DNA of 64,000 nt from Spirochaetales bacterium (GTDB taxonomy: Bacteria; Spirochaetota; Spirochaetia; UBA9216): contig JAEINK010000001.1 in assembly GCA_016342585.1 (NCBI GenBank), positions 1-64,000 on the forward strand, read 5' to 3'. How positions within the stretch are numbered: the first letter of the stretch is position 1; each line of letters starts with the position of its first letter. The notes under the pieces were generated by a model. It was not told the origin of the DNA, did not search any database, and worked only from the letters and a program-made list of their open reading frames with translations. This document shows positions 16,324 to 25,924 of the stretch, piece after piece. A program made the translations under genes and the position numbers.

Positions 16324-17067
16324 ATGTCAGGCCACTCTAAATGGCATTCCATTAAACATAAAAAAGGCGCTATAGACGCTAAAAGAGGTAAAATATTTAC
16401 CAAACTGATCAAAGAGATCGTTGTCGCTGCACGATTAGGCGGTGGGGATATGGAAATGAACCCCAGACTCAGGACGGTCGTACTTAAAGCCAAAGCCGCC
16501 AATATGCCCAAGGATAATATCGAGCGTGGTATTAAAAAGGGGCTTGGTGATACAGATGGTGCAAACTATGTTGAACTCACATATGAAGCATACGGTCCCG
16601 GTGGTGTTGCGATCCTCATTGATGCATTAACGGACAACAAAAACCGTACTGCCGCAGATGTTCGTTCGCTTTTAACCAAAGGTGGCGGTAACCTGGGTGA
16701 ATCAGGTTGTGTTTCCTACATGTTTAAACTTCAGGGAGTCATCACCTTCGATGCAGAAGAGTATGATGAAGACGATATCTTCACTGCTGCTCTGGAAGCA
16801 GGGGCGGAAGATGTTAGGAATGAGGGGGGAGAGATCGAGGTGATCACTGATCCGGCCGATTTCGAAACTGTTCTTAATGCCCTGACTGAAGCTGGGTTTA
16901 AATCCACTATGGCAGATACACAGAAAAACCCCGAGACCTATGTGAGTCTTGATGCAGAGAAAACAACAAAGGCTCTCAAACTTATCGAAAGAATCGAAGA
17001 TAACGATGATGTTCAGAATGTGTATACAAACCTGGATGTTCCCGACGATTTTGAACCGGTAGAATAA
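16324..17067 (+). CDS. yebC: YebC/PmpR-family translation or transcription factor
   Basis: 247 residues, full length. It starts with the invariant [20 protein letters not shown], followed by [11 protein letters not shown], a [14 protein letters not shown] segment and [10 protein letters not shown]. The family was described as DNA-binding regulators, and recent work links it to translation of proline-rich stretches. It is adjacent to ruvC as in many bacteria; its TAA overlaps the ruvC ATG by one base. AAGGAG precedes ATG 16324. Confidence 0.95.
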   Translation: MSGHSKWHSIKHKKGAIDAKRGKIFTKLIKEIVVAARLGGGDMEMNPRLRTVVLKAKAANMPKDNIERGIKKGLGDTDGANYVELTYEAYGPGGVAILIDALTDNKNRTAADVRSLLTKGGGNLGESGCVSYMFKLQGVITFDAEEYDEDDIFTAALEAGAEDVRNEGGEIEVITDPADFETVLNALTEAGFKSTMADTQKNPETYVSLDAEKTTKALKLIERIEDNDDVQNVYTNLDVPDDFEPVE

Positions 17068-17564
17068 TGGGTGTGATCCTGGGTATTGATCCCGGCCTGG
17101 CGAATACAGGCTATGGGATCATCCGGGCAGCTCGTGGAAAGGTGAGCTATCTTTCCCACGGGGTAATTGAAACGGCATCGGGTTTGAGTTTGGGCATAAG
17201 GCTCAACTTAATCTATGATGCCGTTTCACAATTAATAGATGAATACAAACCTGAAATTGCGGGTATGGAAGATCTCTATTTTGCCAAAAACAGATCCAGT
17301 GCCATACCAGTAGCCCAGGCCAAGGGCATAATGCTTCTTGCCTTGTATAGAAAGGGAGTAGCGACGTTTGAATATTCTCCTCCTGCCATTAAATTGGCCA
17401 TGACGGGAAGCGGACGGGCGACCAAGGATCAGGTTCAGGAGATGGTAAGGATTATGCTTGGACTCAAGGAGGTTCCCGGGCCGGATCATGCTTCAGATGC
17501 CCTTTCGGCGGCTATTTGCTGTTATCATAACTATAGTGCTTCGGTTCGTGGTGTAAAAATTTGA
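17067..17564 (+). CDS. ruvC: Holliday junction endonuclease RuvC
   Basis: 165 residues. Acidic catalytic residues are visible in GIDPGLANTGYG (Asp near 7), EIAGMEDLYF (Glu near 67) and GPDHASDALSAAI (paired Asp near 138-142). It resolves four-way junctions together with RuvAB. It is translationally coupled to yebC by a TAATG junction, and ruvA follows after 44 bases. Confidence 0.97.
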   Translation: MGVILGIDPGLANTGYGIIRAARGKVSYLSHGVIETASGLSLGIRLNLIYDAVSQLIDEYKPEIAGMEDLYFAKNRSSAIPVAQAKGIMLLALYRKGVATFEYSPPAIKLAMTGSGRATKDQVQEMVRIMLGLKEVPGPDHASDALSAAICCYHNYSASVRGVKI

Positions 17565-17608
17565 GGAATAGCTTTAGCTTTTTCAAGAGTTTAAAATAAG
17601 GACAAAAT

Positions 17609-18193
17609 ATGTGGAACAGTATTACCGGAAGGATTACTGAAAAAGGCGAGGATTCTCTTTTTCTGCAGGCGGGTGCCATGGAGTGGGATCTTTCTGTCTC
17701 CGGATATACCCTATCGAAATTGCCATCCCCCGGAAATGAGGCAAGGATATATACCTATCTTCATCATAAGGAAGATGGGATGCGGCTTTTCGGTTTTTTT
17801 GATGAAGTTGAGCGGAACGTTTTCAATGAACTTCTCAAAGTAGGCGGGATCGGGCCGAAGGGAGCCTTAAAAATACTTTCAGGGATTTCTCCGGAGGGAT
17901 TTTTAAGAACTCTTGATGATGGTGATGTGGATGGGCTCTGCAGGCTCCCGGGATTGGGAAAGAAAACAGCACAGAAGATTGTACTCTCTCTTCGGGGTAA
18001 GCTTACCATGCCGGAAGATGATGACAATAAAGTTGAAGAACATTCTGAGATCGTTGATTCCCTTGTTAATATGGGTTTTGAGCGTAAACAGGCAAAGGAT
18101 GCTGTTAAAAAGGCCACTATAGGTGTTACTGGAAGTAAAACTCAGGTTGAAGGTGAGATTTTCAGACTGGCCCTGGTTGAATTGAGCAGTTAA
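17609..18193 (+). CDS. ruvA: Holliday junction DNA helicase subunit RuvA
   Basis: 194 residues. The OB-fold N-terminus (ITGRITEKGEDSLFL) is followed by two helix-hairpin-helix motifs (LLKVGGIGPKGALKIL and LCRLPGLGKKTAQKI) and the C-terminal domain III that binds RuvB (LVNMGFERKQAKDAV). It binds junction DNA as a tetramer. It lies between ruvC and ruvB in one operon. Confidence 0.97.
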   Translation: MWNSITGRITEKGEDSLFLQAGAMEWDLSVSGYTLSKLPSPGNEARIYTYLHHKEDGMRLFGFFDEVERNVFNELLKVGGIGPKGALKILSGISPEGFLRTLDDGDVDGLCRLPGLGKKTAQKIVLSLRGKLTMPEDDDNKVEEHSEIVDSLVNMGFERKQAKDAVKKATIGVTGSKTQVEGEIFRLALVELSS

Positions 18194-18205
18194 CAGGAAG
18201 AAATT

Positions 18206-19249
18206 ATGGATAATAATGAAAGTCTGCTTACCGGTGATTTCAGTGAAGAGGTAGACGGAAGAGAAAACCCTTTACGCCCCAAACTTCTTGATGACTTTCA
18301 GGGACAGAAAACCCTGAAGGAGAATCTTTCCATTTATATTCAGGCAGCCCGGGGCAGGAAAGAACCCCTGGACCACCTTTTTCTGGCAGGCCCTCCCGGA
18401 CTGGGTAAGACAACCCTGGCAGGTATAATGGCCAACGAAATGGATGCCGAGCTTAAAGTGACAAGCGCCCCGGCCCTGGAGAAACCCAAAGATCTGGCAG
18501 GGATTATGACCACTATAACCGAAGGAACTATCTTTTTTATTGATGAAATCCACAGGTTGAAACCTGCCCTGGAAGAGATGCTCTATATTGCCATGGAGGA
18601 TTTCGAAATCGACTGGGTGATAGGTCAGGGTCCCTCCGCACGAACAATTCGTATCCCTGTTCCTCCCTTTACATTGATCGGTGCCACAACCAAAGCCGGT
18701 CAGGTGGCCAGCCCCCTCTATTCAAGGTTCGGTATTGCTGTCCGCATTGAACTTTACTCCCCCGAAGAGCTTAAATCTATTATCAGACGGTCTGCCGGGA
18801 TCCTTGAAATTGAAATTAATGAAGAGTCGGTCGGGATCCTCGCCGAGTGCAGCAGGGGAACACCCCGTGTTGCTAATCGGCTTCTCCGCAGGATGCGGGA
18901 TTTTGCTCAGGTTCTTAATAACGGGAAGATTACAAATTCGGTTATACATGAAGGTCTTGGCCGGATGGAAATTGATCACCTTGGTTTAGAAAAACTGGAC
19001 AGGGAAATATTACGGGTCATAATTGAAAACTACGATGGTGGTCCCGTCGGGGCCGAAACCCTGGCAATCTCCATAGGTGAAGCCGTGGAGTCCCTGGAGG
19101 ATTTCTATGAACCCTACCTGATACAGCGTGGGTTTATTAATCGGACACCCCGCGGCAGAACGGTGACTCACCTGGCCTATAAACATATGAATATTCTATT
19201 ACCTCAGGGAAAGGAGGGAGAAAATGAAGACCAGCGACTTCTATTTTAA
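18206..19249 (+). CDS. ruvB: Holliday junction branch-migration ATPase RuvB
   Basis: 347 residues. Walker A is [10 protein letters not shown] (near residue 64), Walker B is FFIDEIHRL, sensor 1 is LIGATTKAG, and the winged-helix end is [14 protein letters not shown]. It is the hexameric motor that pulls DNA through the RuvA-bound junction. It starts 12 bases after ruvA, and its 3' end overlaps queA by 26 bases. Confidence 0.98.
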   Translation: MDNNESLLTGDFSEEVDGRENPLRPKLLDDFQGQKTLKENLSIYIQAARGRKEPLDHLFLAGPPGLGKTTLAGIMANEMDAELKVTSAPALEKPKDLAGIMTTITEGTIFFIDEIHRLKPALEEMLYIAMEDFEIDWVIGQGPSARTIRIPVPPFTLIGATTKAGQVASPLYSRFGIAVRIELYSPEELKSIIRRSAGILEIEINEESVGILAECSRGTPRVANRLLRRMRDFAQVLNNGKITNSVIHEGLGRMEIDHLGLEKLDREILRVIIENYDGGPVGAETLAISIGEAVESLEDFYEPYLIQRGFINRTPRGRTVTHLAYKHMNILLPQGKEGENEDQRLLF

Positions 19250-20240
19250 TCTCCCCGAAGAGCTGATTGCTCAACACCCTGTCAGTAATCGCGGGGAGTC
19301 CCGGATGATGGTTCTGAACAGGGTAGACGGCGGTATCGAACACAAAATGATAGGAGAACTCCCGGATTTAATTGATTCTAATACTTTTATCGTTATGAAT
19401 AATTCGAGGGTTCGTAAGGCCAGAATTTACGGAGAATCGGATACGGGCGGCAAGGTGGAGTTTCTTCTCCTTGAAAAAAGACCTGATAACCAGTGGCTTG
19501 CCATGGCGACCAAGGCGAAAAAGCAGACGGTTGGAAAGCATTTTTCTTTTCCGGCAGGGATTAATGCGAAAGTTGCAGGGACCGAAGAGCAGTATCGCAT
19601 TCTTGAATTCGAAACGCCAATTGATGATGATTATCTGGATATTCATGGTCATATTCCTCTTCCTCCCTATATACGGCGTGAGGATGCTCCTGCCGATTCG
19701 GAGAGGTACCAGACGGTCTATTCTGAATCTATGGGTTCCGTTGCCGCCCCTACGGCAGGGCTACATTTTACCGATGAGCTTTTAGGGCGCCTTCGGGAGG
19801 TATCGGCTGGTGTTGAGTTTGTAACACTTCATGTTGGACTCGGTACGTTTTTACCTGTTCGAACTGAAAAGGTTACCGAACATAAAATGCATTCCGAACG
19901 GTATGAGGTCTCTGAACGGACGGCTGCGGAAATAAACGCTGCCCGTAGTTCCGGAAAAAAAATCCTTGCTGTGGGTACGACTTCTGTAAGGACCCTCGAA
20001 TCATCATGTAAAGATGGTTTTGTCAGAGCCGGAGAGGCATCCACAGACATCTTTATTTACCCGGGCTATGAGTTTCAGGTTGTGGATAAACTTATTACCA
20101 ATTTCCACACCCCCGAATCGTCACTTTTGATGCTTGTTTCCGCCTTCGCGGGTAGGGATAGCATTATGAACTCGTATATGAGAGCTATTGATGAACGTTA
20201 CCGATTTTTTTCTTATGGTGATGCCATGTTTATCCGGTAG
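19224..20240 (+). CDS. queA: S-adenosylmethionine:tRNA ribosyltransferase-isomerase
   Basis: 338 residues. Landmarks are [12 protein letters not shown] at the start, [35 protein letters not shown] and [18 protein letters not shown]. It transfers the ribosyl of SAM to preQ1 in tRNA to form epoxyqueuosine. The ATG lies inside the ruvB end and follows GGAGGGAG. Tgt, the preceding enzyme of the pathway, is encoded at 44950-46080. Confidence 0.97.
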   Translation: MKTSDFYFNLPEELIAQHPVSNRGESRMMVLNRVDGGIEHKMIGELPDLIDSNTFIVMNNSRVRKARIYGESDTGGKVEFLLLEKRPDNQWLAMATKAKKQTVGKHFSFPAGINAKVAGTEEQYRILEFETPIDDDYLDIHGHIPLPPYIRREDAPADSERYQTVYSESMGSVAAPTAGLHFTDELLGRLREVSAGVEFVTLHVGLGTFLPVRTEKVTEHKMHSERYEVSERTAAEINAARSSGKKILAVGTTSVRTLESSCKDGFVRAGEASTDIFIYPGYEFQVVDKLITNFHTPESSLLMLVSAFAGRDSIMNSYMRAIDERYRFFSYGDAMFIR

Positions 20241-20254
20241 GTTTAACAGTCGGT

Positions 20255-20854
20255 TTAATAGGTATTCTCATCCATAGCCCTGAAGGCTGCCCGAACCTCT
20301 TCCAGTCGTTCCAAATCCATCCCGATAAATTCCCGGTAGTCGAGCTCTCCTGTATTTATTCTGTAGAGTTCATCCTCCCACTCCTGAACCTCCGAAAGGT
20401 GGTGATAGGGGACAGTTGCAAGTTTATCAGCCCATTCAAGTGCCTGATCCCAATAGTAGAGAGCCGTATCGTAATAGGAGTAGGCATACTCAAGGGAGTC
20501 CAGATTCTCCTGTTTCCACGGGTAGTTATAAAAATAAGCGTTGAATTTATCATATTTGCTTGCCAGAAGCCTGTACTGCTCTGTCATTTTTAAATTGACA
20601 TGAAGATAGAACAGATACCTGTAGCGTTCCCACTGGGCTTCATTTTGAATAGTCGCCATGGCGTTCAGGGGATTCACAAAGGGACTTTTCAGAGCATGTT
20701 CCAGATAGAACAAATTTTCGTTGCAGTCGCTTGGATCCTGATAAAAGTGCATATGGTAGAGCTTATAGTACTGTTCTGCGTACATTAGTCTATACGCCCA
20801 GAGGCTTGAAGCAGAGATAAGCAGCAGGGTGAAAATTAAAATGATCCTTTTCAT
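20255..20854 (-). CDS. Exported helical protein of unknown function
   Basis: 199 residues. A signal peptide (MKRIILIFTLLLISASSLWA) is followed by a tyrosine- and tryptophan-rich helical protein (for example YAEQYYKLYHMHFYQDP, YAYSYYDTALYYWDQALEWA), which resembles a degenerate TPR solenoid. It is probably periplasmic. It is convergent with queA and 33 bases downstream of tmk on the same strand, so probably co-transcribed with it. Family not recognised. Confidence 0.85.
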   Translation of the reverse strand: MKRIILIFTLLLISASSLWAYRLMYAEQYYKLYHMHFYQDPSDCNENLFYLEHALKSPFVNPLNAMATIQNEAQWERYRYLFYLHVNLKMTEQYRLLASKYDKFNAYFYNYPWKQENLDSLEYAYSYYDTALYYWDQALEWADKLATVPYHHLSEVQEWEDELYRINTGELDYREFIGMDLERLEEVRAAFRAMDENTY

Positions 20855-20887
20855 TACTTACCTTATCGGAAGATCCTCCGGGAAATT

Positions 20888-21505
20888 TTACGTAAAAATA
20901 TGTGACTTAATCTCTTCAAACACCTCATCGATTGAGAGTGAGCCGTTTACCATATGCACCTCCATCCCAAGACCCTCAAATGTACGAAGAGCCTTCCGAT
21001 AGTTTCCGGCAAGCTCTTCCTGAAGTCGCAAAGCGTCATATAACTCTTCGATATCTCGATTGGATCTCCTTTTCAGGCAATCAGCGGCCGTTACATCTAC
21101 ATAAAATACTTTTTCAGGTAAAGGGAAGGGGTTTAAATCTAAAATTTTATCAAAATCACAACCTAAGGACTGATAGGCCAGAGATGAAAAAAGGTATCGA
21201 TCACAAAAAACTTTCTCGCCACGGTCCAATCGCATTCTTATGCCATCTTGGGCGCCATAGAGATGTTCATACCTGTCTGCTGTAAAGAGCCTGGCCATGG
21301 TCTCCGGTTCTATGCTGATTTCCTGATGAAGGACCCTGCGGATAAGTTTGCCAATAGGTTGATCTGTTGGTTCCCAGGTTCCAAAATTGGAAATTCCTTC
21401 GGATTCACAGTAGTTTGTCAGTTTCTTCAGTTGACTGGTCGTTCCCGAGCCATCAAGACCTTCAAGAACAAAAAAATTCTTCCAAATCGGGTGTATATCT
21501 TTCAT
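20888..21505 (-). CDS. tmk: Thymidylate kinase with atypical P-loop
   Basis: 205 residues, the normal length. It phosphorylates dTMP to dTDP. The N-terminus FVLEGLDGSGTTSQL matches the tmk P-loop (normally GxDGxGKST), but Thr replaces the usual Walker A Lys. The nucleotide/dTMP motif DRYLFSSLAYQ and an arginine-rich lid (RRSNRDIEELYD) are present. The lid arginines could supply the missing positive charge. No strong SD precedes ATG 21505. It is divergent from tamB. Confidence 0.9.
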   Translation of the reverse strand: MKDIHPIWKNFFVLEGLDGSGTTSQLKKLTNYCESEGISNFGTWEPTDQPIGKLIRRVLHQEISIEPETMARLFTADRYEHLYGAQDGIRMRLDRGEKVFCDRYLFSSLAYQSLGCDFDKILDLNPFPLPEKVFYVDVTAADCLKRRSNRDIEELYDALRLQEELAGNYRKALRTFEGLGMEVHMVNGSLSIDEVFEEIKSHIFT

Positions 21506-21559
21506 TATGTCGATAATCTTATCAGAAAATGGTAAAAAAAGGATAGTATCCAGTTTAAC

Positions 21560-21588
21560 TTGTAAGCCTTATTTTTTTGGGGTATTTT
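21560..21588 (+). promoter_or_regulatory. Promoter of the tamB-bamA-skp-mutS operon
   Basis: TTGTAA (21560-21565), a 17-base spacer, TATTTT (21583-21588), about 20 bases before the GTG of tamB. Moderate match to sigma-70 consensus. Confidence 0.4.
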
Positions 21589-21610
21589 AGTACCTGGAGT
21601 TATAGCGGTA

Positions 21611-24600
21611 GTGACAATCAGGACCGACAGGCGCCTTATTATAATTTACATAATCCTCTCAATCACCCTTATGGCGGTATTTACACCCATATTTTTCAAT
21701 TTGAAGGGGAGGATAGACGTCCGGCTTGATAGAATAGAGTCTGAGTTTTTTCGTACGGCAGAGGAGATGCTGGGTTATAAAATTTCCTATTCTTCTGTAT
21801 CGCCCTCTCTCCTGGGGCACCTTGAAGTCAGGGCGCTCACCATATATCTTGAGGAAACCGGTGAAAATCTTCTTTTTATAGATCGATTAAATATTTTCTA
21901 CTCATTTTTTAATTTTTTCAATGAGGATCCTCTCAAGGCCATCGAAAAGATAAGCATTGAAAATACTCATATAAACTACGATCCTGATAGAAATCTGGAC
22001 CTTGATTTTATTAAACAATTTTCCGGGGATGGAACAGGTACGCTCTCGCTACCCAGGGTGGAAATTACCGGTCGTAATATTTCCCTTTCAATGCAACTAG
22101 GTGAGAATTCAGTAAATTTAGAAAAAATCTTTTTAAAAATGGATCCTGTAGAGGATGGCTGGGGGATAAGTATGAAGGGCGCCGGTTTTTACGAAAACCG
22201 GGAGGCGATTGGTGCAATTACAACTGATTTCAGCTTGAATGGATTTATTGATAATGACTTTGACAGGGCAGAGGCGCTCCTTAACTTGAAAGATCTGGAT
22301 TCTGATTACCTTTCCATGCGAAAGATCAACTTTTTACTTAACTGGCGAGATAAGTCTATCTCCGTTAGAAAGATTCAGGACAGGGTCCCCTACGATCTTA
22401 TGGTTCTGGCAGATCTGGAAACAAAGTCTGTTGAAGTTGAATTTAAAGCGGAAAATTTTATCCCATCGAATCATTTCACATTCAATACCGGTTTTGATTT
22501 TATCGAGCCAATCCTGTATACAGGTATCAGTGGGAAGCTTGATGGTCAATACTATTTTGAGACCAGGGAACTTGATTATAATTCAGAGCTGAATTTGAAA
22601 ATTCCTATAAATCAATGGATTCCTATCCCCATTGATGCTGATGTGGTGGCATCAGGAGATTTGAATAGAATCAAATTTGACAAACTTGATGTTGACTCAA
22701 GGAATGGTTCGATTTTCTTTATAGGTGATATTGATCTGACCGAAGACCTCCCGCTTCCTAATGGTCATTTGAAGGTGAATAATTTAAACGGGCGTGGTCA
22801 TAATTTTTCTGGAATGCTCATTCTGGATAATCAGTCTAGGTATTATTCTATTCAGGCGCCATGGCTCATTCTGGATGAACTGAACCTGAGGGATACGGAT
22901 GTGAGGTTAATGGGGGATCTCGATAATGTAGATATATTCGTTGAAACCTCATCGGCCGATGTGGATTGGGATAATTATCTCTTTGCAGAAGGAAATTTCA
23001 TAATGGGTGAGGAACCCTTTTTTCAGATCCTCCTTGAGTGTTTTGATTTTCCGGTAGGGAAGTCCGGCTTGACTTTTTTACCTGACATCAATGATGAGTT
23101 AAAAGACCAGATATCCCCCCTCTCACTGAACGCTCAAGGTTCTCTCTCAACAGATCTTGAAAAGTTTTCCTTTAACGCCTCTCGATTTGAACTTAAAAAC
23201 AGAGAAGACCCCTCCCAATATCTGACCCTTACCGGTTCTGGTAATAATTCGGGGATGTCCTTTCGAAATTTATATTTCCTGTATGGTGATTTGGAACTTT
23301 CCGGCAACGGCAGCGCCAATTGGGAGAGTCAAAATTCTTTGAGTTTTTCATCGAATCTGGATTTTCAGGATACCCCCTATTCAATCAATGGTGTTTTTGA
23401 ACCTGAGATATCCTTATACCTTTCCGGAGATTACGGTTTGGAAGGCACTGCCTATTTTCAGGCGGATACAACCTTTTTTAATTTAAAGGCCGAGGATTTT
23501 CCCATCCCCTATAAAGGTAAGGAGTACAGGATCGATCTCGACGGGAGAGGGGATTTTACAAGCCTTGAGAATTGGCACTTGCTTTTAAACAGTGGTGCTC
23601 TTCAGGATATTCCTCTGGATACAGAAGGGGCAAGAGTTGCCGATGTAAATTTATCCGGACGGTTCGCGCCAAGAGAGGGGCGCCTTTACAATATTGTCTA
23701 TGAAGATGATTATGCCCCTTTGGAGGGCAATGCCGAATTTACCTACGCCCTCAATGGTGATGATGCCGGTATAAACGGTTGGTTACAGATGTTTAATAAA
23801 AATGGAAGTGAGGAGTATTCGGCCGATTTTCATTATCATAAAGAGGCTCTTACAGGAGATTTAACTATAATTGATCTCCCGGTTCTGCGGTTTGGTGATA
23901 CTCCTTTATCCGGATATATCACCTCAAATGCCTCTATAGCTGGTAGGCTTTCATCACCCGATATACAACTGGATATTAATCTCGATGAGGGGGAGTTTAA
24001 TGGTATCCCTCTGGAATTGGGAACACGTTTGTCATTAACCGAAGACATACTCACGATAGATGAGATGGAATTAAAATATTTGAATAATGGTCTTAATATA
24101 GATTCAGGAAGTTATGATCTTTTGGGAGGTATAGCCGGATTAGAGGGGACTTATAAGGGAACACTTCAGGAAAACCCTGTATCAGCTGATTTTGCTATTA
24201 ATGTCGGATTAACACCTGTTGACATAAAATTTGATATCCTTAAAGCTCTGGAAGAAGACGGCTTCCAAAGTGTCCTTTCAGTGGACAATATTTATATATT
24301 TGAAACTCCTCATGATCCATGGGATATAAGTTCGACTTTCCATCATGGTAAACTTGAATTTTATGGTGGTCCGCAAAATACGATTTCAGGCTATTATGAT
24401 TTTGAAGAGGGTTTCGATGTGGCTGTTGTGCAACCCATGCCCATGAATTTCAGGGCCAGAGGCAGGCTGGAAGGCGGGAATATTGATGCGGAGTTATCAG
24501 ATATTTTCATGAATTTTCAAACCATAGAGCAATATTTTTCGATTCCCGGATTTACATTGATGAGTGGTGAAGCCGTCGGTTCCCTAAAGGTTACCGGTGC

Positions 24601-25912
24601 ATTAGCCGATCCGGATCTCTTCGGCTCTCTCGATGTTTCAAACCTGATCGCCATGCTGAGTATAATGAAAAAACCATTGACACTGAATAAAACGACGATC
24701 AAGGCGAATCAGAAAACCCTGAATATCGATAATATTATAGTAGAGGCTGAAAAAGGTGGGGTCATTATGAACTGCGAGTTCATCCTGGATCATCTTATCC
24801 CCTATTCTTACTCTATATATATAGAGACAATTCATAACAGGGACCCTTATCTTGAATTTACTTTCCCACGTGTAATGCTCGAAGGGTTCGGGCAGGGTAT
24901 TATTTATCTTGACGGAGATTTAAATGAATTGAATGTCTCCGGTAATTTAAAAGTACATTCAGGTCATGTAACTGTCGACCCTGAAATGCCAGAGCGCGTT
25001 ATAAGTCGAATTGATAAAAACATCAACCTCGGTGTGGATCTTGGAAATAATAATACCTTCTACTGGCCGTCTCAAAAATTCCCTATACTTAAGGCTTATG
25101 CCGAAAGTGGAGACCATTTGGATTTTCATTTTAATTCGGGAAAAAATGCATTTGGCTTTAAAGGGCAGGTGAATGTAAAAGGTGGTGAAATATTCTATTT
25201 TCGCCGGAATTTTTATCTTCAGGATGGTATAATGATCTTCAATGAGAATCAGGATAGATTTAATCCTATTCTTGATGCGAGGGCCGTAATTCGGGAGGTA
25301 GATAAAAACGGCGAGCTTATTAAAATATTTCTGATTGCGGATAGTATGCCTTTGTTGGATTTTGAACCAAGATTTGAATCAAATCCATATTTAACTAATC
25401 AGGAGATTGTAACTTTGCTGGGTGCTAACTTGTTTAATTCACAGGAAAACGAAGTAGCCCTCAATGATGCCATACTTCTGACGTCCGATGTGGTAAGTCA
25501 GTTTGGTTTTTTTCAGAGTATTGAAGATTCTGTAAAAGATAATCTGGGGCTTGATGTTTTTTCATTAAGGAGTCAAATTGTCCCGAATTTGATAATGGAA
25601 AGGTTTTTACCGGGAGAAGAGTTGGCAAAAGACGCTTCTTTTGCCAGATATCTTGACAATACTACCTTATTTATTGGAAAGTATCTCGGAAACGATTTAT
25701 TTTTACAGGGTGTTATACAGATGGATTATTATGATGCGAATGTCGTGGATGATCTGTATTTCAATCCAAAGTTTAATATTGATACAGAGGTAACTCTGGA
25801 GTGGAAATCTCCTGTTGCCCTTATTGAACTATCCTTATATCCTGATTTTTTCGATCAGTCTGATTCGCTGCTTACATCAAGCCTGAGTCTCTCGTGGTCG
25901 TTTTCTTTTTAA
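21611..25912 (+). CDS. tamB: TamB-like inner-membrane/periplasmic protein (DUF490)
   Basis: 1433 residues. The N-terminal membrane helix (about 7-28) is followed by a very long beta-rich repeat region, the hydrophobic groove of AsmA/TamB bridge proteins. The C-terminal DUF490 domain includes KAYAESGDHLDFHFNSG, GEIFYFRRNFYL, FNPILDARA and LTNQEIVTLLGAN, and the chain ends in a beta-strand with terminal Phe (LSLSWSFSF). TamB-family proteins span the periplasm and are implicated in outer-membrane protein assembly and phospholipid transport. It starts at GTG 21611 after CTGGAG. It lies 12 bases before bamA, the same order as near TP0326 in T. pallidum. Confidence 0.92.
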   Translation: MTIRTDRRLIIIYIILSITLMAVFTPIFFNLKGRIDVRLDRIESEFFRTAEEMLGYKISYSSVSPSLLGHLEVRALTIYLEETGENLLFIDRLNIFYSFFNFFNEDPLKAIEKISIENTHINYDPDRNLDLDFIKQFSGDGTGTLSLPRVEITGRNISLSMQLGENSVNLEKIFLKMDPVEDGWGISMKGAGFYENREAIGAITTDFSLNGFIDNDFDRAEALLNLKDLDSDYLSMRKINFLLNWRDKSISVRKIQDRVPYDLMVLADLETKSVEVEFKAENFIPSNHFTFNTGFDFIEPILYTGISGKLDGQYYFETRELDYNSELNLKIPINQWIPIPIDADVVASGDLNRIKFDKLDVDSRNGSIFFIGDIDLTEDLPLPNGHLKVNNLNGRGHNFSGMLILDNQSRYYSIQAPWLILDELNLRDTDVRLMGDLDNVDIFVETSSADVDWDNYLFAEGNFIMGEEPFFQILLECFDFPVGKSGLTFLPDINDELKDQISPLSLNAQGSLSTDLEKFSFNASRFELKNREDPSQYLTLTGSGNNSGMSFRNLYFLYGDLELSGNGSANWESQNSLSFSSNLDFQDTPYSINGVFEPEISLYLSGDYGLEGTAYFQADTTFFNLKAEDFPIPYKGKEYRIDLDGRGDFTSLENWHLLLNSGALQDIPLDTEGARVADVNLSGRFAPREGRLYNIVYEDDYAPLEGNAEFTYALNGDDAGINGWLQMFNKNGSEEYSADFHYHKEALTGDLTIIDLPVLRFGDTPLSGYITSNASIAGRLSSPDIQLDINLDEGEFNGIPLELGTRLSLTEDILTIDEMELKYLNNGLNIDSGSYDLLGGIAGLEGTYKGTLQENPVSADFAINVGLTPVDIKFDILKALEEDGFQSVLSVDNIYIFETPHDPWDISSTFHHGKLEFYGGPQNTISGYYDFEEGFDVAVVQPMPMNFRARGRLEGGNIDAELSDIFMNFQTIEQYFSIPGFTLMSGEAVGSLKVTGALADPDLFGSLDVSNLIAMLSIMKKPLTLNKTTIKANQKTLNIDNIIVEAEKGGVIMNCEFILDHLIPYSYSIYIETIHNRDPYLEFTFPRVMLEGFGQGIIYLDGDLNELNVSGNLKVHSGHVTVDPEMPERVISRIDKNINLGVDLGNNNTFYWPSQKFPILKAYAESGDHLDFHFNSGKNAFGFKGQVNVKGGEIFYFRRNFYLQDGIMIFNENQDRFNPILDARAVIREVDKNGELIKIFLIADSMPLLDFEPRFESNPYLTNQEIVTLLGANLFNSQENEVALNDAILLTSDVVSQFGFFQSIEDSVKDNLGLDVFSLRSQIVPNLIMERFLPGEELAKDASFARYLDNTTLFIGKYLGNDLFLQGVIQMDYYDANVVDDLYFNPKFNIDTEVTLEWKSPVALIELSLYPDFFDQSDSLLTSSLSLSWSFSF

Positions 25913-25924
25913 ATAGGAGAATTT

